A program made the translations under genes and the position numbers. Positions 1-6,576 of a stretch of 8,201 bases of DNA are shown piece by piece (position 1 is the stretch's first letter; each line of letters begins with the position of its first letter). The notes below the pieces were generated by a model, which was not told where the DNA came from, ran no database searches, and was given only the letters and a program-made list of their open reading frames with translations. The DNA comes from Flavobacteriaceae bacterium TMED68 (lineage in GTDB: Bacteria; Bacteroidota; Bacteroidia; Flavobacteriales; Flavobacteriaceae): positions 101,302-109,502 of the forward strand of contig NHDV01000026.1 of the NCBI GenBank assembly GCA_002167525.1, given 5' to 3'.

Positions 1-2088
1 TCAGTTTTAAAAATAAAAAAAGGTAAAATTCGTGGAGAAATTAGTGAGGGTATGATCTGTGCTGAAGACGAACTTGGACTAAGTGATAATCACGACGGTA
101 TCTTAGTTTTAGATAAAAAAAGTCCTCTTGGTACTCCAGCATCTTCAATTTTTGACTTGGAACAAGATTCTGTTTTTGATATTAGTCTCACACCTAATAG
201 AGCAGACGCAATGAGTCATATGGGCGTTGCTCGTGATTTAAAAGCGGTCTGTATTGTAAAGAATATTTCATATAAATGGTCAATGCCAGATACCTCTTCA
301 TTTAAAATTGATAACACAAATAAAACAATAAAAGTAAAAGTAAATGACACTGATCGCTGCTCACAATATTATGGACTCTCCTTGACTAATGTTGAAGTTA
401 GACCCTCTCCAAGTTGGTTAAAAGACCGTTTAAAAGCAATAGGAATATCTCCAAAAAATAGTGTTGTAGACGTTACAAATTATGTACTTCATGAGTTAGG
501 ACAACCATTACATGCTTTTGACGCTGATAAATTGGATAATGAAATAATAGTAAAAACATGTAAAGAGAATACTGCATTTATGACTTTAGACGGAATAAAA
601 CGTAGTCTAAATAAAGAGGATCTTATGATTTGTGATAATAGTCAGCCACATTGTATCGCAGGAATTTTTGGTGGAAAAGATTCAGGGGTAGAAAATAAAA
701 CAACAAATATATTTTTAGAAAGTGCATTCTTTGACCCTGTAAGTATTCGCAAAACCGCAAAAAGACATGGTTTAAACACTGATGCTTCTTTTCGTTTTGA
801 AAGAGGCATTGATCCTGAAATTGGTATTATTGCTTTAAAGCGAGCGGCTATTCTAATATCTGATCTGACAGGCGCAAAAATTTCAAGTGAAATTCAAAAG
901 GTTAACCAAAAATTAAATGATGAATCAAAAATTTTCGTTCCATTCGATAAATTGAATAAAATTATCGGAGAAAAACTAAGTAAAAAAACAATAAGAATGA
1001 TTCTAAACTCATTAGAAATAAAAATTGAGAATGAATCTAAATCTGGGATGAATATTTCTATACCGAGATACAGAGTTGATGTGAAACGAACTTATGACGT
1101 TATTGAAGAAATTCTTAGGATTTATGGATTTAATAACATAAAAGAAAAACCATTAAATTATCAATCCAATGATTATTATAAATGGGATGATACATATAAA
1201 TTGGAGAGAGTAATTTCAGAAAAATTAACTGGTTTAGGTTTTACAGAAATTATTAATAATTCGATTTCGAGTCTAGATGAAACATCTGACTTTCATGATC
1301 CAGTAGAAATAATTAACCCACTTGGCAAAGAGTTTTCTAATATGCGCCAATCTCTAATTTACAATTCAATAGAGGTTATTTCATACAATTTGAATAGACA
1401 AAACAATAATTTAAAACTTTTTGAACTTGGCAACATATACGGTAAACATAATAACAATTATGTGGAAGAAAGACGCTTATGTGTATCGATTGTGGGTGAG
1501 GTTTTTCAATCGAATTGGAACAGTCAACAATCGCCCGATACCTTTTTTTACGGTAAAGGTTTAATAATCGATGTTTTTGAGACTTTTGGTTATAACGACG
1601 TCAAGTTCAGCAATGTACATCATCCTAACTTTGATCTTGCGTGTGAAATTTCTTCACAAAATGTTATACTCGGTTATTATGGTTTGATTTCAATGAAAAA
1701 AAGAGAAAAATACAACATTGAAAAAGAAATTTACCTAGCTGACATCAATTGGACAAGGTTCATAGAAAATTGCTTTAAGAAACCTATATTTTTTAAAGAT
1801 TTACCAAAGTTTCCATCAATAAAGAGAGATTTTGCATTATTATTAAATAAAGAAATCACGTTCGCCGAAATCGAAGAAATTTCTTTAAAAACAGAACGAA
1901 AAATATTAAAGTCCGTTGAACTATTTGACGTTTATGAAGGTGACAAGCTACCTGCTGGAAAAAAATCATATGGTATTAGCTTTTGTTTTCAAGACAAAAA
2001 CAGAACCTTAACCGATAAACAGGTTGACAAAATAATGAAAAAATTAGAAAAAACCTTTGTTGAAAATTTTAATGCAGAATTGCGTTGA
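1..2088 (+). CDS. pheT: Phenylalanine-tRNA ligase beta subunit (5' end outside the window)
   Basis: This is the large, non-catalytic subunit of the alpha2beta2 cytoplasmic enzyme that charges tRNA(Phe). The frame is open to the window edge and 695 residues are visible. Bacterial PheT is usually about 800 residues, so roughly 100 N-terminal residues are missing; the ATG at 52 is an internal Met. In order I see the end of the EMAP-like tRNA-binding domain (KIRGEISEGMICAEDELGL, about nt 25-81), the B1 segment with SLTPNRAD (about 187-210), the B3/B4 editing domain (about 415-890, with DVTNYVLHELGQPLHAFD and the downstream SFRFERGID), the B5 domain ending in RVDVKRTYDVIEEILRIYGF (1072-1131), a catalytic-like core, and the C-terminal ferredoxin-fold anticodon-binding domain (about 1800-2085, FPSIKRDFALL to the end). 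No frameshift is visible. pheS is not in the window and the next gene is 53 bases downstream. Confidence 0.97.
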   Translation, partial: SVLKIKKGKIRGEISEGMICAEDELGLSDNHDGILVLDKKSPLGTPASSIFDLEQDSVFDISLTPNRADAMSHMGVARDLKAVCIVKNISYKWSMPDTSSFKIDNTNKTIKVKVNDTDRCSQYYGLSLTNVEVRPSPSWLKDRLKAIGISPKNSVVDVTNYVLHELGQPLHAFDADKLDNEIIVKTCKENTAFMTLDGIKRSLNKEDLMICDNSQPHCIAGIFGGKDSGVENKTTNIFLESAFFDPVSIRKTAKRHGLNTDASFRFERGIDPEIGIIALKRAAILISDLTGAKISSEIQKVNQKLNDESKIFVPFDKLNKIIGEKLSKKTIRMILNSLEIKIENESKSGMNISIPRYRVDVKRTYDVIEEILRIYGFNNIKEKPLNYQSNDYYKWDDTYKLERVISEKLTGLGFTEIINNSISSLDETSDFHDPVEIINPLGKEFSNMRQSLIYNSIEVISYNLNRQNNNLKLFELGNIYGKHNNNYVEERRLCVSIVGEVFQSNWNSQQSPDTFFYGKGLIIDVFETFGYNDVKFSNVHHPNFDLACEISSQNVILGYYGLISMKKREKYNIEKEIYLADINWTRFIENCFKKPIFFKDLPKFPSIKRDFALLLNKEITFAEIEEISLKTERKILKSVELFDVYEGDKLPAGKKSYGISFCFQDKNRTLTDKQVDKIMKKLEKTFVENFNAELR

Positions 2089-2114
2089 TATTTTATATTT
2101 GATTTAAATATTAT

Positions 2115-2122
2115 TATTTTTG
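2115..2122 (+). promoter_or_regulatory. Candidate Bacteroidota -7 promoter element
   Basis: TATTTTTG matches the Bacteroidota -7 consensus TAnnTTTG at all six fixed positions, 19 bases before the ATG at 2142. The TTTG at 2098-2101 leaves only 13 bases between elements, shorter than the usual 17-23, so the -33 part is not convincing. In such AT-rich DNA the match could be chance. If real, the membrane protein/DUF2007 pair is transcribed apart from pheT with a very short leader. Confidence 0.35.
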
Positions 2123-2141
2123 TAAAAAATGAAACTGAGTT

Positions 2142-2822
2142 ATGAAGATGAAGCTTATCCAACGAACTAATATTGAGTCTGCACTAAGGGAAAACAGAAA
2201 GAACACTTACAATCAGCATAAAGCAAATCTTTCAAACCTTATTGGTGGCTTAAGCATTAGTATTATCAACAATTTTGATCTCAATAAACTGTCTAAGAGT
2301 AAAATATATCATATCGATCATATCAAGAGAGTAAGTATTGATTATAGATTAAGATTTCTAGATATTAAATATTTTAAAAATAAACTTCCAATCGAAGCAC
2401 TTGAACAGATAAAAAAATTAGAAAAAAATCACAAAACAAAACTTTCAGAATTTAAAATAATGGCCCCCTCTGTTCTTTTCAGGTTAGAAAAAAAAGATGA
2501 TCCTCTTCTATTTGTGCCTATAGGAAATGATTATTATTATTTAATTCATAAATGGGGAAACGATTTACATCCGTTCCGTAAGGCATTAATGTGGCCATTT
2601 AAAAATATTTGGAACCTACTTTTGGCTGTTCTTGCATTCAGTTGGTTTCTCACGGAACTTGCACCACTATCATTATTTACAAAAAACCAGAACGATTCAT
2701 CTTACTGGATGCTATTATTTTTTATGTTTAAAGCTATAGCATCAATTGTTTTATATTTTGGATTTGCACTAGGTAAAAACTTTAATCCTGCTATCTGGGA
2801 TAACCGCTATAATAAGGCTTAA
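2142..2822 (+). CDS. Uncharacterised protein with two C-terminal membrane helices
   Basis: I do not recognise a named family; it resembles conserved hypothetical membrane proteins of Flavobacteriaceae. The 226-residue product has no signal peptide. Residues 1-150 are hydrophilic and rich in Lys, with a possible helical, charged stretch around 84-105 (IEALEQIKKLEKNHKTKLSE) and an aromatic patch NDYYYLIHKWG (129-139). Two hydrophobic segments follow, about 156-179 and 188-211, with a short polar loop between them and a short charged tail. This predicts an inner-membrane anchor with a large cytoplasmic N-terminal domain, which is inference. The start is ATG 2142; a second ATG two codons later (2148) is equally possible, and neither has a Shine-Dalgarno sequence. 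The stop lies five bases before the GTG of the DUF2007 gene, so the two are probably co-translated. Nothing in the sequence identifies a catalytic function. Confidence 0.85.
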   Translation: MKMKLIQRTNIESALRENRKNTYNQHKANLSNLIGGLSISIINNFDLNKLSKSKIYHIDHIKRVSIDYRLRFLDIKYFKNKLPIEALEQIKKLEKNHKTKLSEFKIMAPSVLFRLEKKDDPLLFVPIGNDYYYLIHKWGNDLHPFRKALMWPFKNIWNLLLAVLAFSWFLTELAPLSLFTKNQNDSSYWMLLFFMFKAIASIVLYFGFALGKNFNPAIWDNRYNKA

Positions 2823-2827
2823 GAGTA

Positions 2828-3058
2828 GTGCCTGACTCAGATTATTTACATTTTTTCACTGGATCAATAGTTGAGGTTTTGGCCTTGAAGCAAGTATTAG
2901 CTGAGAAAGAAATTTTCCCTGTAATTAAAGATGAATCTGAATCAGCCAGATTAGCTGGCTTTGGAATTTTCAACCCAACAGTTCAACAAGTATTTCTTCA
3001 CAAAGATGAAATTGAAATAGGTGAAAAAATATTACATCACTTTTTTAAGCACCTTTAA
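2828..3058 (+). CDS. DUF2007-family small protein, GTG start
   Basis: A 76-residue soluble protein that looks like a single DUF2007 domain (PF09413, described as a putative signal-transducing protein; no biochemical role that I know of). The domain pattern is visible: an N-terminal strand (YLHFFTGS), a helix (VEVLALKQVLAEKEI), the strand FPVIKDE, the motif ESARLAGFG typical of flavobacterial members, a strand VQQVFLHKDE and a final helix IEIGEKILHHFF. GTG at 2828 is the chosen start because there is no in-frame ATG anywhere in the gene and an in-frame stop lies at 2813-2815. Its spacing of five bases from the preceding stop supports translational coupling with the membrane-protein gene. The family assignment is fairly firm from the pattern; a function cannot be given. 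Confidence 0.85.
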   Translation: MPDSDYLHFFTGSIVEVLALKQVLAEKEIFPVIKDESESARLAGFGIFNPTVQQVFLHKDEIEIGEKILHHFFKHL

Positions 3059-3089
3059 TTTTTTATTTTGCAATATCAAGTTGATTTTT

Positions 3090-3124
3090 TTTGTACGTTA
3101 ATGGTACTAAGCATAATATATTTA
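3090..3124 (+). promoter_or_regulatory. Candidate promoter for the Na+/sugar symporter
   Basis: TTTG at 3090-3093 and TATATTTA at 3117-3124 are separated by 23 bases. This fits the Bacteroidota arrangement (TTTG or TTG, 17-23 bases, TAnnTTTG) with one mismatch at the last base of the -7 element. It would give a leader of about 10-15 bases before the ATG at 3145. The remainder of the 86-base gap is T-rich and holds no convincing hairpin terminator. Confidence 0.35.
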
Positions 3125-3144
3125 AACCTTAAAATAATTAAGTG

Positions 3145-4806
3145 ATGAATACCAATTTTGAAACATTAGATTATATAGTTTTTGCTCTGTATGCGATAGT
3201 AATTCTAAGTGTTGGACTATGGGTATCAAGGTCAAAAAAGGGTGAAACGAAAAGTACAGAAGATTATTTTCTTGCCAGCAAATCACTCCCCTGGTGGGCA
3301 ATTGGAGCCTCTCTTATAGCGGCGAATATTTCAGCAGAACAATTTATTGGAATGTCGGGCTCAGGATTTGCTGGTGGTCTTGCTATCGCGACATACGAAT
3401 GGATGGCTGCCTTAACACTAATTGTTGTTGGAAAGTTTTTTTTACCAATTTTCATAAAGAAAAAAATTTATACAATTCCTGAATTCGTTGAACAAAGATA
3501 TTCAAGTCAATTAAAGACAATTTTAGCTGTCTTTTGGATTGCATTATATGTTTTCGTCAATCTAGCTTCCGTCCTTTATCTTGGTGGATTAGCCCTTCAG
3601 ACAATATTGGGAGTTAGTATGCTCTCTGCAGTAATTGGGTTAGCTACTTTTGCTGTTGCATATTCTCTATATGGTGGTCTTTCAGCAGTTGCATGGACTG
3701 ATATTATCCAAGTAGTTGTTTTAATTTTAGGAGGCTTAGTTACAACATATCTTGCATTAGATACTGCATCTGGTGGACAAGGTTTTATCAAAGGTCTGAA
3801 TTCAATATATGCAGCAGTTCCTGAGCGTTTCGACATGATACTTGAAAAAAATAATCCAGAATATATGAACTTACCTGGTATTGGTGTTTTAATTGGAGGA
3901 ATGTGGATTGCAAATTTATACTATTGGGGATTTAATCAATACATCATTCAAAGAACACTTGCTGCGAAATCATTAGAAGAGTCTCAAAAGGGAATTTTAT
4001 TTGCTGCAGCTTTAAAAATGATAATACCACTAATAGTTGTAATCCCAGGAATTGCTGCGTATGTAATTATAAATGATCCATTGCTAATGGAAAAATTAGG
4101 AGAATCGGGAATGACAAATATTCCCTCCTTATCTCAAGCAGACAAAGCTTATCCATGGTTAATGCAATTTCTGCCTACTGGTTTAAAAGGAGTTGCTGTG
4201 GCTGCACTTGCTGCCGCAATAGTCTCGTCATTGGCATCAATGTTAAATTCAACAGCAACTATTTTCACAATGGATATATATAGACAATTAATTAATAAAA
4301 ATGCAAGTGAATCAAAAACTGTAAATGTAGGCCGTCTTTCTGCGCTTCTTGCCTTAATAATTGCAACAATAATGGCTCCCTTGCTTGGGGGGATTGACCA
4401 AGCTTTTCAATTTATTCAAGAATATACAGGAATAGTAAGCCCGGGTATTCTTTCTGTTTTCGTTTTAGGTCTTTTTTGGAAAAAAACTTCCAACAAGGGT
4501 GCGGTATTTGGAGCACTCGCTTCAATTCCCATAGCATTATTTTTTAAAGTTGGCCCAAAAGGTTGGTTGGCTAATTCTCCTTTAGAAGGATTTTTTCCAA
4601 CTTTACCTTTTTTAGATCAAATGGGACTAACTGCTATCCTTTCAATAATTGTTATTGTTATTGTAAGTATTAAAGAAAATAAAATTGGTGATGATAAAAA
4701 AGCTATAAAACTTGACAAGGGTGTTTTTGACACATCTTCAATTTACAATGTAGGATCTTTTGGTTTGATGATAGTGTTAGCATTTTTGTATGCATTTTTC
4801 TGGTAA
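3145..4806 (+). CDS. Sodium:solute symporter, vSGLT-like Na+/galactose-glucose transporter
   Basis: An inner-membrane protein of 553 residues with about 14 hydrophobic helices, close to the 543 of Vibrio parahaemolyticus vSGLT, and very similar to it by eye. It should import a hexose with Na+. Comparing from memory with the vSGLT structure, the sugar-site residues are present at a constant offset of three: Gln66, Glu85, Asn257, Lys291 and Gln425 (vSGLT Q69, E88, N260, K294, Q428), with the inner-gate Tyr260 (Y263). The Na2-site residues Ala358, Ser361 and Ser362 and the Asp186 near it also match. One difference is Ala88 where vSGLT has Ser91. The conserved helix-2 block AANISAEQFIGMSGSG spans residues 59-74. 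The ATG at 3145 is preferred over the GTG immediately before it at 3142. No sugar-catabolic gene is adjacent, so the exact sugar is inferred only from the binding site. Confidence 0.93.
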   Translation: MNTNFETLDYIVFALYAIVILSVGLWVSRSKKGETKSTEDYFLASKSLPWWAIGASLIAANISAEQFIGMSGSGFAGGLAIATYEWMAALTLIVVGKFFLPIFIKKKIYTIPEFVEQRYSSQLKTILAVFWIALYVFVNLASVLYLGGLALQTILGVSMLSAVIGLATFAVAYSLYGGLSAVAWTDIIQVVVLILGGLVTTYLALDTASGGQGFIKGLNSIYAAVPERFDMILEKNNPEYMNLPGIGVLIGGMWIANLYYWGFNQYIIQRTLAAKSLEESQKGILFAAALKMIIPLIVVIPGIAAYVIINDPLLMEKLGESGMTNIPSLSQADKAYPWLMQFLPTGLKGVAVAALAAAIVSSLASMLNSTATIFTMDIYRQLINKNASESKTVNVGRLSALLALIIATIMAPLLGGIDQAFQFIQEYTGIVSPGILSVFVLGLFWKKTSNKGAVFGALASIPIALFFKVGPKGWLANSPLEGFFPTLPFLDQMGLTAILSIIVIVIVSIKENKIGDDKKAIKLDKGVFDTSSIYNVGSFGLMIVLAFLYAFFW

Positions 4807-4855
4807 ATTCACAAAACAAAATAAGAAATTTTGATTCAAATTTTAATAGTCATTT

Positions 4856-6481
4856 CTATTTAATCCTCATTTTGGATTGAAGCTCTTTTATTTTTTGGTC
4901 TGTCATATATTCATCGAAACTCATATATCTATCAATAACTCCATTTGGAGTCAACTCAATAATTCTATTACCAAGAGTTTGAGAAAAAGTATTATCAGAT
5001 GTACTGCAGAGCAGGGTTCCTTTAAAATTTTTAAGAGAATTATTTAGTGCAGTTATTGATTCTAGATCCAAATGATTTGTAGGTTCATTTAATAAAAGAA
5101 CATTTGCTCGTTGCATCATCATTTTTGAAAACATACAACGAACTTTTTCACCACCCGATAATACATTTGACTTTTTTAGTGCTTCCTCACCACTAAAGAG
5201 CATCTTTCCTAAAAATCCTCGAAGAAAAACTTCTTCCTTCTCTTCTTCAGTTTTAGCATACTGACGTAGCCAATCAACTAATGAAATAGAATCGTGGAAG
5301 TAAAACTCATGATCTGCAGGCAAGTATGCCTGGTTAGTGGTAATACCCCAATTAAATTTACCTGTATAAGATTCAGATGCTCCAGTAATTATATCATAAA
5401 ATAATGAAACAGCACGAGTATCTTTTGAATAAATAATTACCTTATCTTGTTTTGCAAGATTAAGATAAATCTCTTTAAATAGGACCTCCCCACCTATTGT
5501 GCCTGAAAGACTTTCAACACTTAAAATTTGATCTCCAGCCTCTCTTTCTTGATCAAAAATGATAGCAGGATATCTTCTGCTAGAAGGCTTAATTTCTTCA
5601 ATATCTAATCTTTCGATCATTTTTTTTCTTGAAGTTGCTTGCTTTGATTTTGCAACGTTAGCAGAAAATCTAGATATAAATTCTTCTAATTCTTTTTTCT
5701 TCTCTTCAGCTTTTTTATTCTGCTGAGCACGCTGCCTAAGAGCCAATTGGCTTGATTCATACCAAAAAGTATAATTACCAGAATAATGATTAATTTTTCC
5801 AAAGTCTATGTCTGAAATGTGAGTGCAAACAGAATCAAGAAAATGTCGATCATGTGATACTACAATAACGGTATTTTCATAATTACCTAAAAATTCTTCT
5901 AACCACATAATTGTATCATAATCTAAATCATTAGTTGGTTCATCCATTATTAAAACATCAGGATTTCCAAATAGTGCTTGAGCCAACAAAACACGTACTT
6001 TTTGTTTACCATCTAACTCGTTCATAAGAGTATTATGTAAATGTTCTGGAATTTCTAAATTGGATAGAAGTGATGCTGCCTCACTATCAGCATTCCAACC
6101 ACCCATTTCCTCATAACTCACTTGAAGTGCTCCTACTCTTTCTCCGTCCTCATCAGTAAAATTTTCTTTTGAGTATAAACTATCCATTTCAGATTTTACA
6201 TCAAAAAGAGCTTTATCTCCCTTAAGAACAGTATCTAAGACAATATCTTCGTCATAAGCATTGTGGTTTTGCTCTAAAACTGAAAGGCGCTTCCCTTGTT
6301 CTAAAAATACACTTCCAGAATTTGCTTCTTGCTTACCTGAAATAATTTTTAGGAATGTTGACTTTCCTGCTCCATTAGCTCCAATAATTCCATAACAATT
6401 TCCTGGAGTAAAACTTATATTTACGTCATCAAATAATATGCGTTTACCGAACTGAACTGATAAATTTGATACTGAAAGCAT
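4856..6481 (-). CDS. ABC-F family ATPase, YbiT-like, with a degenerate second ATP site
   Basis: A soluble protein of 541 residues with two ABC ATPase domains and no membrane part. ABC-F proteins act on the ribosome as translation factors or antibiotic-protection proteins; the layout is closest to the YbiT type, and a resistance role is not indicated. Domain 1 is canonical: Walker A GANGAGKST (34-42), Walker B DVLIMDEP (175-182), switch His210 in VVSHDRHF, but its signature is LDGKQK (156-161) instead of LSGGQ. A Lys/Glu-rich linker, about 245-300, is the P-site tRNA-interacting type. Domain 2 keeps the signature LSGGE (441-445) but has SKDTRAVSL in place of Walker A (352-360), Asn465 in place of the Walker B Asp (LLLNEPTNHLD) and Ser495 in place of the switch His. 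The ATG at 6481 gives the family-typical MLSVSNLSVQFG; a GTG at 6505 would add eight atypical residues. It converges on the symporter gene with 49 bases between stops. Confidence 0.94.
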   Translation of the reverse strand: MLSVSNLSVQFGKRILFDDVNISFTPGNCYGIIGANGAGKSTFLKIISGKQEANSGSVFLEQGKRLSVLEQNHNAYDEDIVLDTVLKGDKALFDVKSEMDSLYSKENFTDEDGERVGALQVSYEEMGGWNADSEAASLLSNLEIPEHLHNTLMNELDGKQKVRVLLAQALFGNPDVLIMDEPTNDLDYDTIMWLEEFLGNYENTVIVVSHDRHFLDSVCTHISDIDFGKINHYSGNYTFWYESSQLALRQRAQQNKKAEEKKKELEEFISRFSANVAKSKQATSRKKMIERLDIEEIKPSSRRYPAIIFDQEREAGDQILSVESLSGTIGGEVLFKEIYLNLAKQDKVIIYSKDTRAVSLFYDIITGASESYTGKFNWGITTNQAYLPADHEFYFHDSISLVDWLRQYAKTEEEKEEVFLRGFLGKMLFSGEEALKKSNVLSGGEKVRCMFSKMMMQRANVLLLNEPTNHLDLESITALNNSLKNFKGTLLCSTSDNTFSQTLGNRIIELTPNGVIDRYMSFDEYMTDQKIKELQSKMRIK

Positions 6482-6494
6482 AATTATTTTTTTG

Positions 6495-6502
6495 CAAACA
6501 TA
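6495..6502 (-). promoter_or_regulatory. Candidate -7 element for the ABC-F gene
   Basis: On the minus strand this reads TATGTTTG, a full match to TAnnTTTG, ending 13 bases before the ATG at 6481. No TTG lies 17-23 bases further upstream, so the -33 element is missing. If used, the mRNA leader would be only a few bases long. It overlaps one arm of an inverted repeat. Confidence 0.35.
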
Positions 6503-6516
6503 CACAATAAGTGTAT
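6500..6516. repeat. Short perfect inverted repeat in a divergent promoter region
   Basis: ATACAC and GTGTAT form a perfect 6-bp inverted repeat around a 5-base AATAA spacer. It lies between the divergent ABC-F and lipoprotein genes and overlaps the candidate ABC-F -7 element. It could be a binding site for a dimeric regulator or a small hairpin. Arms this short can arise by chance in AT-rich DNA. Confidence 0.4.
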
Positions 6517-6576
6517 TGGTTTTGTAATGACTTTAAAGATTTTACAAATTGAAAAATATGTAATTTTAAACTCAAT

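Larger units (their letters stand above)
6491..6524 (+). promoter_or_regulatory. Weak candidate promoter for the lipoprotein gene
   Basis: TTTG at 6491-6494 and TGGTTTTG at 6517-6524 are spaced by 22 bases. The -7 element has one mismatch to TAnnTTTG (G for A at its second base). It would leave about 45 bases of leader before the ATG at 6577 and would overlap the divergent ABC-F promoter candidate and the inverted repeat. Confidence 0.25.

Noticed and set aside
2129..2170. Small open frame starting at ATG 2129 (MKLSYEDEAYPTN)
   Set aside because: Only 13 codons, overlapping the start of the membrane-protein gene in another frame, with no sign that it is translated or acts as a leader peptide.
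3092..3107. GTAC repeat (GTACGTTAATGGTAC) before the symporter
   Set aside because: GTAC is itself a palindrome, so the apparent 4-bp stem is weak and likely chance.
3264..3455. Minus-strand 63-codon open frame
   Set aside because: It lies wholly inside the strongly supported symporter gene, has no recognisable domain and reads as a reverse-strand shadow.
3294..3482. Plus-strand 62-codon open frame in another phase
   Set aside because: It overlaps the conserved helix-2 region of the symporter, which explains the sequence; the Cys/Trp-rich product is typical of an out-of-phase reading.
3597..3836. Minus-strand 79-codon open frame
   Set aside because: Antisense to the symporter, Pro/Thr-rich, with no family resemblance or promoter.
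4845..4860. Possible bidirectional terminator between the symporter and ABC-F genes
   Set aside because: The AATAG/CTATT stem is only 5 bp and AT-rich, with no strong T-tract tied to it; a nearby TTTGA-T-TCAAA palindrome has a loop too small to form a hairpin.
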